A DNA stretch of 64,000 nucleotides from Selaginella moellendorffii (GCF_000143415.4 NW_003314278.1:202371-266370); one strand, 5' to 3'; positions 31,615 to 43,798 are shown, counted from the first letter of the stretch. Numbers and translations: made by a program. Notes: generated from the sequence alone by a model not told the origin.

Positions 31615-32185
31615 CAGCTCTTTCAGAGATCCCCCACACTCATGCTTTCCAGAACTCGGAGCTGCATCGAATACAGAAACTCCGCGTCTCCGGAGATAAG
31701 CCCAGGCCTTTGAACCACCTTTCACTCACTACTCGATCCCCCTGGGAGTCAGCAGTAAAAGCTCCTCCCGTGACCACCACACCAGGGAGAGATCTTGGTC
31801 CTGTGGAGCATCCAGGAGAGACCACCTCCCCCATCCATTCCACCTCTCGCCTCTGAAATAGAAAAGAAAAATAACTGTCTTTGCTTAGAAAGCACTGATC
31901 GATCAGCGCTGTGAAGGAGCTGCCTCCGCAACAGCAGCTCTAAGTTGATAAGGGAAATCGCACGTGAAGACAGGTCACAGTCGTCGGCGATGGATTTCTT
32001 ATTCATCCTGCGACGAAATCACACGGCTACATTTCTCGAGAGAGCCTCGAAAATCCATACCTGATCAAATGCTTGGAGGCAGGAGAAGGCGTCGGCAACG
32101 ACGGCGCTTGCGAATCCAAGCAGCAGAGGCGCTGGCGAATCCGCGCCATGCCGCTGCGGAGCCTGCAAAGCTCGAGCGCTCCTAA
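31615..32185 (-). pseudogene. Fragment of the NUP133 gene 5' part
   Basis: Matches 28500-30150 of NUP133 with most of the third exon deleted. Blocks coding for GVWGI, LLLTPRGIE, GGMDGGGGLSWMLHRTKI and the first exon near 32050-32160 remain, in the same orientation as the parent. Together with the two preceding fragments it forms a block of decayed neighbours. Confidence 0.8.
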
Positions 32186-32280
32186 AAATTGGTTTATCTT
32201 AGCAAAAACGAAACATTTTTTAAAAAGGGTATAGTGTTGATCTTACAATCTAAGCTCCAGAGTGAGCATAGTAACTTATT

Positions 32281-33156
32281 TCATCGTTTGAGCTTCTTAT
32301 TCCTGCTCATATAGGGCAGCTTTTCGAAAGCAAAGACGCAATACAAGGGAAAGACCTCCTTCTCCGCCCCTGTGAGCTCGCCCATCTTCCTGCCCAGCCT
32401 GTGCTTCCAAGCAAACTCTTTAAAATTTGCGTGCATGACGAGCTTGAGACCATACTCCCTCGCAAGCTTCTCCCAGGCATCGAAGAACACAAGGTACTCC
32501 GGGCAGTCGTTCACCACGCCCTCCAACGCGAAGTTGTACTCGTTGCCAAACACTAGCTCCTCCTTCACGGGTTGCTTCAAGGCGAGCTTGTACACACTGT
32601 TGGACAGCTCCGTGTTGCCCGCCACCCTCTTTAGCTTCTCCAAAACCACCCGCGAGTCGACCGTGGTGCCTACGAACAATCCCCCCGGCTTGAGCGACGC
32701 CGAGATGTTCTCCAGGGCCGTCCGCGCGGTGGCCTCGTCGCATGCAGCGTAGTGTATCGCAAGTTGGCAGCTGCAAGCGTCGTACGGTCCCTCCGCCGTG
32801 ACATCTTGGGGCAAACTTGACGAGAAGCAATCGTGCTCCACAAACTTGGCTGCCATGGATCTTAGGGCTCGAGCTCTCTCCTCGGCCTCTTTGATTCGTT
32901 CTGGGGAGAAGTCCACTCCCACGTACTTGCGCACTCCCAGCCCCTCCAGCTTGAAGATGTCGCCTCCTCTGCCGCAAGCCAGATCCAAGACCTTGATATT
33001 CGAAGCTTTGTGGTCGCCAGCGCCACCGATCAACTCAGACAAGAGACACTGTTTTACCATGTTGTTGAGTTGCCGAAGGCGAATCACGCGACTCTTTCTA
33101 CGCTCGTCCCTTGTCTCCCTTGCCACACAGTCGTAGTGTTCTTTGATAAACGCCAT
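32281..33156 (-). CDS. mRNA cap guanine-N7 methyltransferase
   Basis: Transfers methyl from S-adenosylmethionine to N7 of the cap guanine on nascent mRNA in the nucleus. A single exon of 291 residues. The SAM-binding motif I is VLDLACGRGGDIFK, followed by YVGVDFSPERIKEAEERA, the cap-pocket segment DACSCQLAIHYAACDE, and LKPGGLFVGTTVDS, all in the order of the Abd1/RNMT family. The C-terminal region (FGNEYNFALEGVVNDCPEYLV, then GLKLVMHANFKEF) is also typical. It is slightly shorter than the Arabidopsis enzymes, lacking an N-terminal extension. Introns are absent. VPS35 follows on the same strand 180 bp upstream. Confidence 0.93.
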   Translation of the reverse strand: MAFIKEHYDCVARETRDERRKSRVIRLRQLNNMVKQCLLSELIGGAGDHKASNIKVLDLACGRGGDIFKLEGLGVRKYVGVDFSPERIKEAEERARALRSMAAKFVEHDCFSSSLPQDVTAEGPYDACSCQLAIHYAACDEATARTALENISASLKPGGLFVGTTVDSRVVLEKLKRVAGNTELSNSVYKLALKQPVKEELVFGNEYNFALEGVVNDCPEYLVFFDAWEKLAREYGLKLVMHANFKEFAWKHRLGRKMGELTGAEKEVFPLYCVFAFEKLPYMSRNKKLKR

Positions 33157-33335
33157 TAACCTATTCTCTAAGTGATAAACCTTATATACAAAGGGATCAT
33201 ACCTTTCTCGTCTAGTTTTAACGGCTGAGATACATGGCGCGTCACCGTTTTAAGTTAAACTCATTCGCTTAAAAAAATTATGCCGCTTATTTGAAATGTA
33301 TACACAGCGAGCCTTCTTTTTTTTTTTCCACCGCG

Positions 33336-36300
33336 CTATATCTGAATGGTACCATACCGCTCTCCAGACGCATCGCTCTTTTGTTTCTGGGACTGTATGT
33401 ACCTCATCGTGCTTGCGAAGAAAGCATCCACAGCCGCGTCTTTGGATGTTTTCTCGCTTTGAGTCTCCGTCATGATCAACTCCAAGAGTCCCTGGACAAG
33501 GCTGCTCGCTACTGCCGGGACGCCTTTCTCGAAGTAGTAGAGGTACCTGAAATGAAATAGTTTAGTGTTTCAAACGAAAGAAACGAAATCTAGCAAAACA
33601 GACTTGTTCAGTATCTCAACGAAGAGAGTGACTGGTCCGCTGCTTCCCCTGCTTGCACTGGACACTTGCTGAGCAGCATTGGCGATTCTGAGAGCTCGCT
33701 TTAAGCACAGTAGCACCCTGAGTGTTTTGACAGTGTTATGGGATTCACAGAGTTAATCTAGTGCCGAGAGAAACGTACCTCTCCCCGTCTTGAGTCCCAC
33801 CGTCGTCGTTCCAGAACAAATGCGAGCAAGCATACACAGCACGACATTGATCCGGTTTTCTTAGCAATTTCGCCGAGTACTGCAAAGCGAGAGTGAGATT
33901 CGGTCTGAAAGTACGAGCAAAGCTTACCCCTGTAGCTTTGTGAGTGAGCGTGTCTCTGTTTTCTACCCCAAAGACAGTAGTTCTCTGCAATGTCCCGATG
34001 ATCAGGTGCATTGCCGTGATTTGTGCTTTAGAGTCCTGCACATGAATGTTAAGACGAAGTTCAGAAAATAAATTCGCCGCGACACTCACAGCGATCTCTT
34101 CTTCGTAAAGCATAAACGCTTGCGTAAAGAACTCATAGGCAACAGGCTCCAAGTCACAGTCACTGGCAGCCTCCGCGCACTGAAGATATAAACGTAATGC
34201 CAGCTCCGGAGCAGGCACTGTTGATAGCGATTCAATCGTCTGAGTGAAAAAGAAATTAAGGTTGTGATAAAATTAGTGCGTCCAAGTTACCTGATGCAGA
34301 TATTGGAAAACTTTCTTTGGAGAAACCGGGCTTTCGTCCGTTGCATTTCGGAATTGTAATTGTCTCACAAACTTTACCGAGAACACGTTAGAGCCAAATA
34401 AACTCTGAACTGTATATACCTTCAATGCCGAGAATACGAGTGAAGGTAGAGTCAAAGAGAGACGCTTTGAACCTCCTTCTGTAAAGTGTTTTGTAGCTGC
34501 TTCCAGAATCTGCAAAGGTTTTGAAGTTTGTATTACAGGCAACGACCTTCTCCAAGAATCACTACCTTAAACATTTCTGTGTCATCATCGTTCTTTAGAA
34601 GATGTACTAGTTTAGCAACAAGGTTTTGCTCCTCTTGAAAGTCTTCTTCATCAATCTGTTACGAATGAGCATGAAAGTCAGCCACGGATTTTTTTTTTTA
34701 TAATAAGCTGGACTTGCCTCGTCTAACGCGGGATTCCCTTCACTGTCTTTGATAAGTTCTTTTAAAAGCTCAAAAAGTGCCTCCACCTGGCCTGCATTTT
34801 AAAAAACTGCCTGAAAAAAGATTTTATCGTCACCTTATCAACACTCGATATAAGCGTGTTGTTTTTCATAATGAACTGGATAATAGTCACTGCCATACTC
34901 TTGTTCGTTTCATAATCCAGGTGGTCCATAACCCGTGGATAATTCGTAAGCTTCAACACAGTGACAACGTCATTGTACTTCTCTAGAGGTGCACTCAACA
35001 AGGCCACAATCTGTTTAGTAGCCTTGCTGTCTTTAACCTTCCCCCTTCCTTCAAGCTTCTTAAAGCAGGCACCCTGATCAATAATGATTTGAGCACCTCA
35101 GTAATAACCAGACAAAGTTGCTTACCAAAACTTGGTCGACATAGTCCAGACGATCAGCGTGTACTCTCAAAGTAAAGGTTAACAAAGCCACAAAAAGACT
35201 AACAGCACCTACAAGCGGCATGTCAGGTTGAGCATCTATAACCTGCAACAACAATAAATCTCCAGAAATTTCTAGAAGCCTGGTCTTACGCACCTTCATG
35301 GTAGCAGTACTGAGTTTGCCAAAAGCTTCTACTTGTAAAATCTCCGGTAGGACATCTGGTGTAGAGGCGACATAGTTCGAAAGCCTGTCCATAAGTTGTG
35401 CCATTACCGTCTTGACATCAACAGTGGTCTAAGATTGCATACCACAGTTAGTTGTAAAGCAATCATAGTAAAAGAAATAACAAACCTGTAGCTGGGGGCA
35501 TGCCCCTAGAAGAGATTCTAAAGTTTGCAGGTGAAACTCATCGGGGAACACTTGGATGATACAGTCCATCAAATAGTACTGTGCGATTTCGTCTTTGCAA
35601 TTAACAACCTGGTGCTCTTTTAGAGTTTATATTTCTCAAGAACATAGAAACATACCTGTTCGAGCACTCTTGGGAGGACCACATCCCTGTACATTGCAAG
35701 ATCTACACCTTCAAGCTGACTTAGAACGTGAAGATTTTTCCCAACCTGCCAGAGAGGAGGTCTAAGTTCGTCCAGGGCGCTTAGCATAACATACCAAATC
35801 TCGCAGCTGTCTCCTCTCCTTTTCTCGCTTTTCCTTCTCCCGAGCGGGTCCCTGCAGAATAGCCTTAAATCATCCTGACCCTCATAACAAAAGCCTGCAT
35901 ACGCAAGACTACGTTCAGGACTCTCAAGCCTTCCTCCGTTCAGGAACACTTCATGAGCTAAGGTGCATGCTCTCTCACATTCTTGACACGAGATGGTGTA
36001 TACTGACCTGGTGTTGCATCCGGACCCAGAGCTTATTCATTTCCGTGAAATTCTGAAGCACAAACTCCACGGCATCATTGACACTACCTCCTTCCCTGCA
36101 TTGCGTTGTGAGCTTAGCAACGGCAAACTTAAAAACATACCCTTCGTATTCGGAGCCAACGTCTGGTAGCTTGTCACGACTGACTTGAGCCAAGTAGCTT
36201 CTCAGGAACAAACCACGAATGGGATGCTGGACACCACGGCTCATTTCAACCAAATCCTTCAAGACGTCCTTTGCGGGAGCTTCCTTGGATTTTATGTACA

Positions 36301-36887
36301 CCGAGCCTACTGTAATAAGCAGGTACCTGAAAGAAACGAACGACGTCTCAGGAGAATGAAAGAAAGAGTGGAAAAAGAAAAAGAGCATACAGCCTCGGTA
36401 AGATGTTGCCAGCGTGCTGAACAAGCTCGTAGAGATCGGCATTCGTGCGGCCTCTTTTCGTCTCGTCCTTGAAGAAGAACTCGAGCTTCCGAAGCTCGTC
36501 AAAACTCTTCATATCTGAAGCATTCGATTTGTGAGTATAGTGAGTCGAGCCAAGCAAGGAAAAAAGAAAAACAAAGAGACAGGAAAACACTTACACAGCT
36601 CGTAGTACTTCTGTGGAGACAATTTGGAGGTGCGAAGCTCCGATAGCATTTGCGCAGAGTACTTCAAAGCATCTCTCAAGTTGTTGTTATCCTGCGTGAA
36701 GTGCGAAAATGCAACCAATGAGGAAGGAAAAAAACCAATGGATCAATGTCCTTTTGCTCCTCCATGCATGCTACAAGCTTACCAGCGCCCGATGCATGAA
36801 GAAGGCATTGTGCTGGACCAGAGCCATGGCATCCGCGAGCCATTTGTCCTGCTCTTCAGCTGCAGTGACAGCGTCCGCCGCCGCCAT
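33336..36887 (-). CDS. VPS35: Vacuolar protein sorting 35, retromer core subunit
   Basis: VPS35 is the alpha-solenoid scaffold of the retromer, binding VPS26 and VPS29 and recycling vacuolar sorting receptors from endosomes. The gene has about 18-20 short exons separated by 45-70 bp introns. The start [17 protein letters not shown] at 36887 continues [57 protein letters not shown] and [19 protein letters not shown]. The PRLYLL motif that contacts VPS26 is present, split by an intron. [44 protein letters not shown] and [12 protein letters not shown]-type sequence follow. The C-terminus reads [26 protein letters not shown]-like sequence and [19 protein letters not shown], then stop. No disruption was noticed, though not every splice was checked. 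Confidence 0.93.
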
Positions 36888-37397
36888 GGCCAGATCCCCC
36901 GAGATCTAGCGTCTGGAGAGCGAAGATCTGTACCTCACAAACGAATCATCTGGAGCGAGCCCACGCCACGAAGAACCCTAAAGTACATTCTTAGGGCTTT
37001 TCTAGGGCTTGACCTTGTAGTCGTTTAAAATTATTCGTGGTTCCCCCAACCTCTCGCGCCAGGAATGTGAGCCAATAGTAATTGGCTGTTCCGTTTCGAT
37101 GATCTCGTGTCTGTGACAACGATCACATGAAGGCCTATATACCTCTAAGATTGGCCTCAAGAAACTCGTGACAAAGTTACTCACCTGAGATTGACCTAGG
37201 AGCTCCCCCCGAAGAGTAATCAGGTGGATATCTTGCTCACTGTAGTATATAATGTCACTGGGACAGACGGTGCAAAGAAAGTGGAGAAGAAACTACTTGA
37301 CCAGCACCTCCATAAGTTAGACAGCGCTAAAACCTTCAAAGAATAAACTTGTCCTTAACAAAAAGGAAAATAAGAGGCAAAGCCCTAGGTTTTGGAC
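36888..37397. promoter_or_regulatory. Intergenic region between VPS35 and PRP4 kinase copy A
   Basis: Divergent 510-bp spacer. Near the VPS35 start the + strand has AACCCTAAAG at 36973 and the AGGGC-type repeats TTAGGGCTTTTCTAGGGCTT near 36990-37010. The last 60 bp is weakly similar to the region before PRP4 kinase copy B (43740-43798), marking the left edge of a duplication. No gene seen. Confidence 0.45.
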
Positions 37398-38637
37398 ATG
37401 GGCCGAAGAAAGAGGAGCGCAAACTACCAAGACGAGGACGAAGATGCAATGGTGGAAAGAGTTAGAGAGGAAAGCAGGAAGAGGAGACAGGCAATCCTGG
37501 AGAAGCATGCACTAGAAGAAGGACAAATAGTAGAACAGCAGATTGTTTCCCTCAACGCCCCAGTTCCTCGTGACACTGCCCAGATCTCCAGTAATTCTTG
37601 CAACAAATCATCGAGCTCAAGACATGTTCTCGGAGACGCCACTCACAGAAATCACAAATCCGGAGGCTTCCGTCCAAGGGCTAAGGAACGACAACCCCGA
37701 CAATTGGCACGATCACGAGTTCTACTACAAGGCCCGAATTGGCGAGACAATCAACTCCAAGTACCAGGTCAAGGCATCCATAGGAAGCGGGATGTTCTCC
37801 ACGGTTTTCCTAGCCAAGACCCTTTTGCCCGAGTGCGAGCAGGAGATTGCCATCAAGATCCCCCGGAAGAACGATCTCATGCTCCGGTCTGCAAAGTATC
37901 GCGAGCATCTGTGCCTGGTGATGGAGTCCCTGGATCTAAACCTCCGGCAGATCACAAACAAGTACGGGCGAAACAGAGGTATCAATCTCAAAACCATCTG
38001 TGTCTATGCTCACCAGCTCATGGTTGCCCTCCAGCACTTGGCCCATTGCGGCATCTTTCACTGCGACATCAAGCCTGACAACATCATGGTCACAAAGTCC
38101 CGGAGATCGATCAAGCTGTGCGACTTTGGGGTGGCCATGTTTGCGAGGGATCAAACCCCGTCCGCGGAGACCCCATACCTGGTGAGTCCGAGCTACCGGG
38201 CACCGGAGATCATCCTCGGAGTGGCTCCCTACAGCCACCAAATCGATATGTGGTCTGCCGGCTGCTGCTTGTATGAGCTCTACACGGGCAAGTTCCTCTT
38301 TCCTGTTGCTACTAACAACGGGCTTCTCAAGCAGCAAATGGAGCTCAAGGGGGCGTTTCCAAAGGCGATGTTGAAGAAAGGAGCGTTTACTGGCATGCAT
38401 TTCAACGAGAACTTTGAGTTCCGGCAGCTAGATCCCGTGACAAAGCTGGAAACTCTGAGAAGTATGGCGTCCTTCAATGTTAAGACAAGTTGTCTTTCAG
38501 ATCTTACAGGGGAAGATGGAGCGCTGATGTCGAGATTCAAGAACTTGTTAGAGAGGATGCTTACTCTAGATCCCAGTAAGCGAATAACTCCTGATGAAGC
38601 TTTGAAGCATCCATTTCTTAAGTCAGTTTGTAAATAA
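37398..38637 (+). pseudogene. PRP4-like protein kinase, decayed copy A
   Basis: Nearly identical to the intact gene at 43799-45136. Two lesions are visible. First, a net two-base loss near 37612-37618 (AAATCATCGAGCTC here, AAATCACCTCCAGCTC in copy B) puts the N-terminal region and the kinase domain in different frames. Second, an in-frame deletion of 87 nt removes 29 residues between RSAK and YREHLCL, which in copy B cover the alphaC-helix region (SELQILKKVAEPEATNKDNH and nine more), and with it the expected salt-bridge glutamate. The catalytic loop HCDIKPDN and DFG remain. A truncated protein from an internal start is conceivable but would be kinase-dead. Confidence 0.82.
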
Positions 38638-38689
38638 TATTTGTTCCAAAGGATGTGATGATCAATCCAAACACTTCTTCACCACAAGG

Positions 38690-40149
38690 GAATGATTGGC
38701 ACCACGCCTTCGAAGGCCACCAAGATACAGCACCACGCCTTCAAAGTCAATAGTCAGATTCTCAAGAAACAATTAATATTCATGTTTCAGGCAATTAGTA
38801 CATTTTGTCTTTATGATCTATATACTTGGTTCTTGCAGAAATTGATCTTGATCTTGATGTTGTTATTATTATTAGCGTTCTTCCCATGCTTGCCCCATTG
38901 CTCATTCTCATAATCATCATCCATCTTTGGAAAGACTTCAACATCAATATCCAAAGACAATTGTACCCGAAGTAGACAACACAATCTGAAAAGTGGCAAA
39001 TACAAAAACGAGAAACACCAAGACAGCCTTCATGATTAATGGCTTAGTTTTAATCGTTCTTGGAGCTTGGAGAGGTCTTATATAAGATCTAGGATGGGTG
39101 GTAAATCATAGTTCACTTATTTTAAGGTACTATTTTTCTTGTAACCTTACGACGCCTAATCATGCAGAGATGTTGAAACCTGGAGCGCACATGGGGCGTC
39201 AATAGTTTGAAGACGTTTGGGGTTCAGGAGTTTGCTTGGCATTCACTGATCACACGCACGCTGAGAAAATGTTTACTGAAAGGACTAATAAGAAGCTTAC
39301 CCCGCGGTAACAAGAATTAAAGTAATCTGATAAGTAATTTGCTTACTAATATCCAAACATGCAAAATAAACATCAAAATCAAATAGCTTACGGATATCAA
39401 GTTTGCTTTCAACACCTCCCTCATCCTTGGGTAAATGTCCATTTTTCTGGAGGGTGATTACGATGCTGATTTTGCTGTGGTCCATGTATCGCCCCTCTAT
39501 AGATTTGCAAAGCAAAAGAATTACATGGCAGTACAGTGCTAAAACACAAACCACTTCATCTATCTGGGTTTGTAACACTGGTATAAAAGCGTCCTGCCAC
39601 TTAAGAAGGGTCCATATATGGTCCGAAGCGAGCGCTCGTCCTCCTGTATGCGTTCCTGGAATTCATACAAAAGTTAGTGAATCTAGCATTTAAAGTAACC
39701 ACTAGTACCTTGTGGAAATGGTACAAGATGTGTTCTTCGCCGCATTGCGATTGTCCGCACTTGGCGCATTATCATCGGGCTTGAAGCTTCTGGACATGGC
39801 GACTCTGGCATTGGCAGCTCCAGCGGTGTATAAGACCCATCCATTGTGAACCAACACCACCATGTTGTTGATCTTGGTGTGCTGGAACACCTCAAATTCC
39901 TTCCATGAGTCAATTGACTCACGCAAAGCTCGCATCTCTTTCGGAACTTCATCGTCCATCCTGTGATATCAATTCAACCAAAAGCATATACGTATCTCAA
40001 GATTTTGCCACCTTTGGAACGCAGCCTCTAGAGCGGGCTTGATATCCTCCTGCCCAATGTTGGTCCCTAGAGTATCGACGACGTAACGGACAAGGTTGTG
40101 AGCTCGCAATTCAAATAGCTGACGCGCTGCATGGAACCAAACATAAGAC
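38690..40149 (-). pseudogene. Unknown gene X, copy A, probably decayed
   Basis: Minus-strand coding-like blocks, present again at 45200-46490. In transcription order they are: about 40149-39970 (LRAHNLVRYVVDTLGTNI, EDIKPALEAAFQRW); 39960-39710 (SWKEFEVFQHTKINNMVVLV, HNGWVLYTAGAANARVAMSR); 39660-39590; 39500-39390 (RYMDHSKISIVITLQKNG); and a separate signal-peptide start at 39033 (MKAVLVFLVFVFATFQIVLS) with a TATA box at 39079-39085. Exon-like ends are seen, but I could not join the blocks into one frame and recognise no family. The signal-peptide frame breaks after STSGT by one base relative to copy B. Two genes may be present. Confidence 0.35.
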
Positions 40150-41665
40150 AAGTCGATCAGGTTGAGAACTCCCTGTACCTGTTGCTCAGCATTCTACACA
40201 CAAATCCTTCGTATCAGTGAATACTTCATTCTTTCCTATGAATGGCTTCGAGAAGAATAGCTGTTTTCCTGCCAACGTCTAGAGATTGCCAAAGGATATT
40301 ACTTTACCTGCAGACGACAGTAAGCTCAAACACAACGGTATTCCTTCGTGCTTGGTTGCGTGCTGCTTTGCTGGGGTCGTGTTCCCATCCACGCTATGAC
40401 GAAAGATCTCTTATGGTTTCATATAAGCCTTAGTGTGTGCCTTGCCGGTACAATTTGGCCATACGCAAATATGCAAACCTGCAAGGAACAGGTAAACAGA
40501 GAATGCGAACAAATGGTGTTACCTTAGTTATAGCCATCCAAGGCGCTTTGTTGAACGAGCTGTGAAATCTCAGTAAACACGTCTCTCTGACATACGTCGG
40601 GTCCAAAAACTTTTTCGAAAGAAAACGCGTATGTTTGGCCTAAAGAGACAAGCGCAGCTGCACGTAATACAGACAAATAGATTTACCTTGAGCAATTCCC
40701 TACTCGCCTGGATAGCGAATCAGCGTCGATGTTTCGTCGTTTTCATCGGGTAAAAGTGGTCTCACTCTACAGAATACACGAATGTTCCCTTTCAGCTCTT
40801 GAAATACCACTGTGTGCCTTAGAAGATCAACACAGAAAAGTACCAACCTGAATGGTGTTTTGGAGCTTGCGGCGTAACATCTCTCCCTCCCGGATCTGCT
40901 GCTCTGCGTCAGCAAGTTTGCTTACATAAATTCACTGCTCGAAAGACAATGATTTTTCCGCAACCTGATCCATCGGTTTAAGTAGATAGAAACAGCATAT
41001 TGCTTCGACCGATTGAGTTGTTTTTGGAGGAGTCTGATCTGCTCCGCTTAATTTTCGTAGCTTTCCTGCACACAGGGCTACTATTAAGTACGTAAAAGAA
41101 TCTTAAACACCTCCACGCTTCTACCTTGCTCGTGAAACGCATAATCTCAGCGGCAGACGTTGAAGTGTTTTTTCCTGATTGCTGCATTTTCAGCTGACAA
41201 TGCCTGAACCTGATTGTAATAGTTGTCCTTTTCTTCTGAGACGCGAAGGAGCTCCGCCCGCAAAAGAGAAAGTTCGTCATTTATTGACTTCATCTTCAGC
41301 TTGCAAAGCATCCTGCAACAAGCACGTCGAACATAAATCTTTAACAAACTGCATAATTTTCATGCAAGCACCTTCCCTTTCTGCGTCTTCCTTTCTTCGG
41401 CAGCCAAAGCCGCGTCACTTTGTAGTTTACTGTTATAAAGCTGACAAACTCGTGTTATTGAGAAGCTGCGCTCTCGTAGAATCTCTGGCGGTCCAAGGAG
41501 GTTCGATTGACTCTGTTCTGGCTAATATCATGTTCTATAACTCGGGAGCTTTTCACTCGCTCACGCGAAGGATGTGAAGGTGCTGAAAGTAGCACGCACG
41601 AAGGATTGACCAACTTCAGAAAGAAATCGCCAGTGTAATCACCAGGTGAGAGATATTCCTTTTTC
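40150..41665 (-). pseudogene. Kinesin-14 gene, decayed copy A
   Basis: Repeats the intact kinesin gene at 47761-51002 from its LNLIDLAG exon back to the coiled coil. The 3' exons after LIDLAG are absent. The P-loop GQTGSGKT of copy B is replaced in frame by GQIVPARHT, and the following exon ([20 protein letters not shown]) is deleted. The segment at about 41515-41665 matches copy B 50080-50240 in the opposite orientation, so a small inversion has occurred. Stops and frameshifts occur elsewhere. It cannot make a motor. Confidence 0.82.
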
Positions 41666-42039
41666 CTTGGTTGTTTGCTGAATAACGGAACAAGGCAGGA
41701 TATAAACAGGCGATTGCAGTAGGTGTGCCCAGCTTCTGGAAATAGACTGAAGCATTATAAACGACAGAGAGTTGTCGATGAGAAAAGTACCTGGGCAGAG
41801 CCGCGAGAGGACTGGCAAGGAAAGTCTTCTTAATAGTATAGTGTCGAGTGTTCGTTTTGCATCGACCAAGTTGCTTTCGTTGTCACAGCGTCGAGATCGT
41901 CGAACGAAGCATCTAGATAACTGCTTGAGTAAGCTGCTAAGGTGCCTGGCTCGCACAGCATTTCATGGTCAGCGTCATCGCCTCCGGAACTTAACGTTTA
42001 AATGTCAAGTGAAAGTTAAAAAAAAGGGCACGACCTTTA
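41666..42039. other. Spacer before the F-box gene
   Basis: No coding sequence recognised in this 370 bp. It lies at the right edge of the decayed kinesin copy and presumably includes the F-box promoter; no TATA box stands out. Confidence 0.4.
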
Positions 42040-43323
42040 ATGGAAGAGTTACCTCGAGACATTCTCCGCAAGATTTTCTCGTCCGCTTCCTTTGGGACAC
42101 AGGCGAAACTCTCCGGAGTATCCAGGCGAATCCGGTCGCTCCTCCGCAGCTCGAGCTTCAAGCCCAAGAATCGCTGTGAAACCTGGATGCAAGTGCACGG
42201 CCCAAGCTTCCAGTGTGTCTTCGCGTTTGATCCGGTACTGCGTTCCTGGTACAAGCTGGAAATGGTCGCCGGAGACGAAGAAAAAGAAGGACCGGAGGCG
42301 TCGGAAGCGGCCACTGTCTCCATCGCTCTTCCCGGGTGCTGTCTCAAGGACCAGGACAACTTCTTGTGGCTCCGCCCAAATCGGTTCGCAGTGCTCTACT
42401 CTCCGACCTCCGGCTGCCTGGCCGGACTCTTCCCGGCTATCCCGAACAGCATCTCCTACCGTGGCAAGGATCCGGGACCCGGAGTGTTCGTCGCGGTTGC
42501 TACCTCGCAGGAGTCGGAAGAATGCATGGGCACGAGCGATGACAAGGCGGGAAGGAGGCTGAGCGGCATTCTGGAGATCCGCAATGGCTGCGATCGGCCT
42601 TCGTGGACTGCAATCGGCGACGGAAACACACCAGGCGGCGGCCCTGTGCTTGACGATCCGGAGGTCTTCACCAGCGCGATCGGCCCCAGCGCTTTCTATT
42701 TCTCTTGCTTTGAAGACGCTGGCGATACCATCTATGCCTTGGACGCCAACACCTTGGAGTGGAGCACAACACCGATGCCTTCTCCGAGCATGTCTTCGTC
42801 TCGCATGGTCCGCTCATCGCTTCCTTCTCATCCGGCTCTCTCGTGGCTGCCACAACATGCGAGGATGAGTTCGTTCTTGAGAAAGGCAAGCCAGGACCAG
42901 AAACCCACGTCGTCATATACACGCTCGACCTGGAGAAGTCTAAGTGGATCCGGCTTTGCCAAATGCCACCAGACATGGAGAAGTACCTGAGCAGCAGTCA
43001 CATTGGGATTCGAGCAGGAATCGGGGTCCTTTTTCTCTACTCCTTGACTGCTGATTCATTTCGAAGTGTCACGTACGATCAAGAGAGTGAGAACTTCGAA
43101 ATCGTCCCGGAGAACCAAGAACTCAACGCCTGCATCAAGGAGTCCTCGAGGTAAGTTCTCACCATACCACAGACAGTGTGTAAAAACACTCACCATATTA
43201 TTTTGCAGACTTTCAAAGCAAAGATCCTGTCTGGGCGACAAGAGAACTCGCGAGGATTTAGCCGCTTTGGAGGCGGCGAGTCCCAAGACGTTAAAAACTC
43301 TGGGAGGTAATTCTTTCTTCTGA
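42040..43323 (+). CDS. F-box protein, with an apparent frameshift
   Basis: F-box proteins link targets to SCF ubiquitin ligases through SKP1. The N-terminus MEELPRDILRKIFSSASF, then TQAKLSGVSRRIRSLLRS, is an F-box. A region of about 320 residues with FVAVAT, FYFSCFEDAGDTIYALD and WSTTPMP follows, resembling plant kelch or F-box-associated domains. The first frame runs to 42990, but from about 42780 the protein-like sequence (SEHVFVSHGPLIASFSSG, then ETHVVIYTLDLEKSKWIRL) is in the next frame, up to a donor near 43151. A short second exon (about 43209-43323, LSKQRSCLGDKRTRED) ends the gene. One base lost near 42780, or a sequencing error, would explain it. It sits between the two copies of the PRP4-kinesin duplication. 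Confidence 0.72.
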
Positions 43324-43798
43324 AAAATAAACTCGTACCTCGAATCGGTATTGGACTTCCCAGGATATATGTAAGAGGCTCATAAAAACGAAAATAAGTT
43401 TAAAGCAAGAACACCTCGAGCAGTATGCCCAGCCTGAAATCTAGTAGCACAAGCGCAAGAGAGAGATTTCTTTCACCCCAGTAGCGATACCACCACATGA
43501 AATTTACCTCAAGCTCCTTGTTCCAGATCCGGGACAGCACGGAATCCCCCCCAATCGACCAAGCACGAGAAAGATATTATGGCGCCTCCTAGAAAGACGC
43601 AAGATCCGTGGCAATCCAGCTTTACAGCGAAGAAGCGCGATCATACCATAGCTCGAGAATTTGGGGGCGCACAATCGCCATGCGCTCGCCATAGCCCTAG
43701 ACATGGCCCCAAATTTTCCCGCTTAAATTTCAAAGTCGGAGGATCATTCCCAAGTATAAATTTGTCCTTTACAAATAGGGTTGGCAAAACCCTTTGAC
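43324..43798. promoter_or_regulatory. Upstream region of PRP4 kinase copy B
   Basis: No gene seen in 475 bp. The last 60 bp resembles the sequence before copy A (AAATTTGTCCTTTACAAATAGGG against AAACTTGTCCTTAACAAAAAGG), so the duplication begins here. An AATAGGGTTGG box lies about 30 nt before the start codon. Confidence 0.45.

Noticed and set aside
37398-38637. Functional second PRP4 kinase
   Set aside because: The frameshift and the 29-residue deletion across the alphaC region leave no working kinase.
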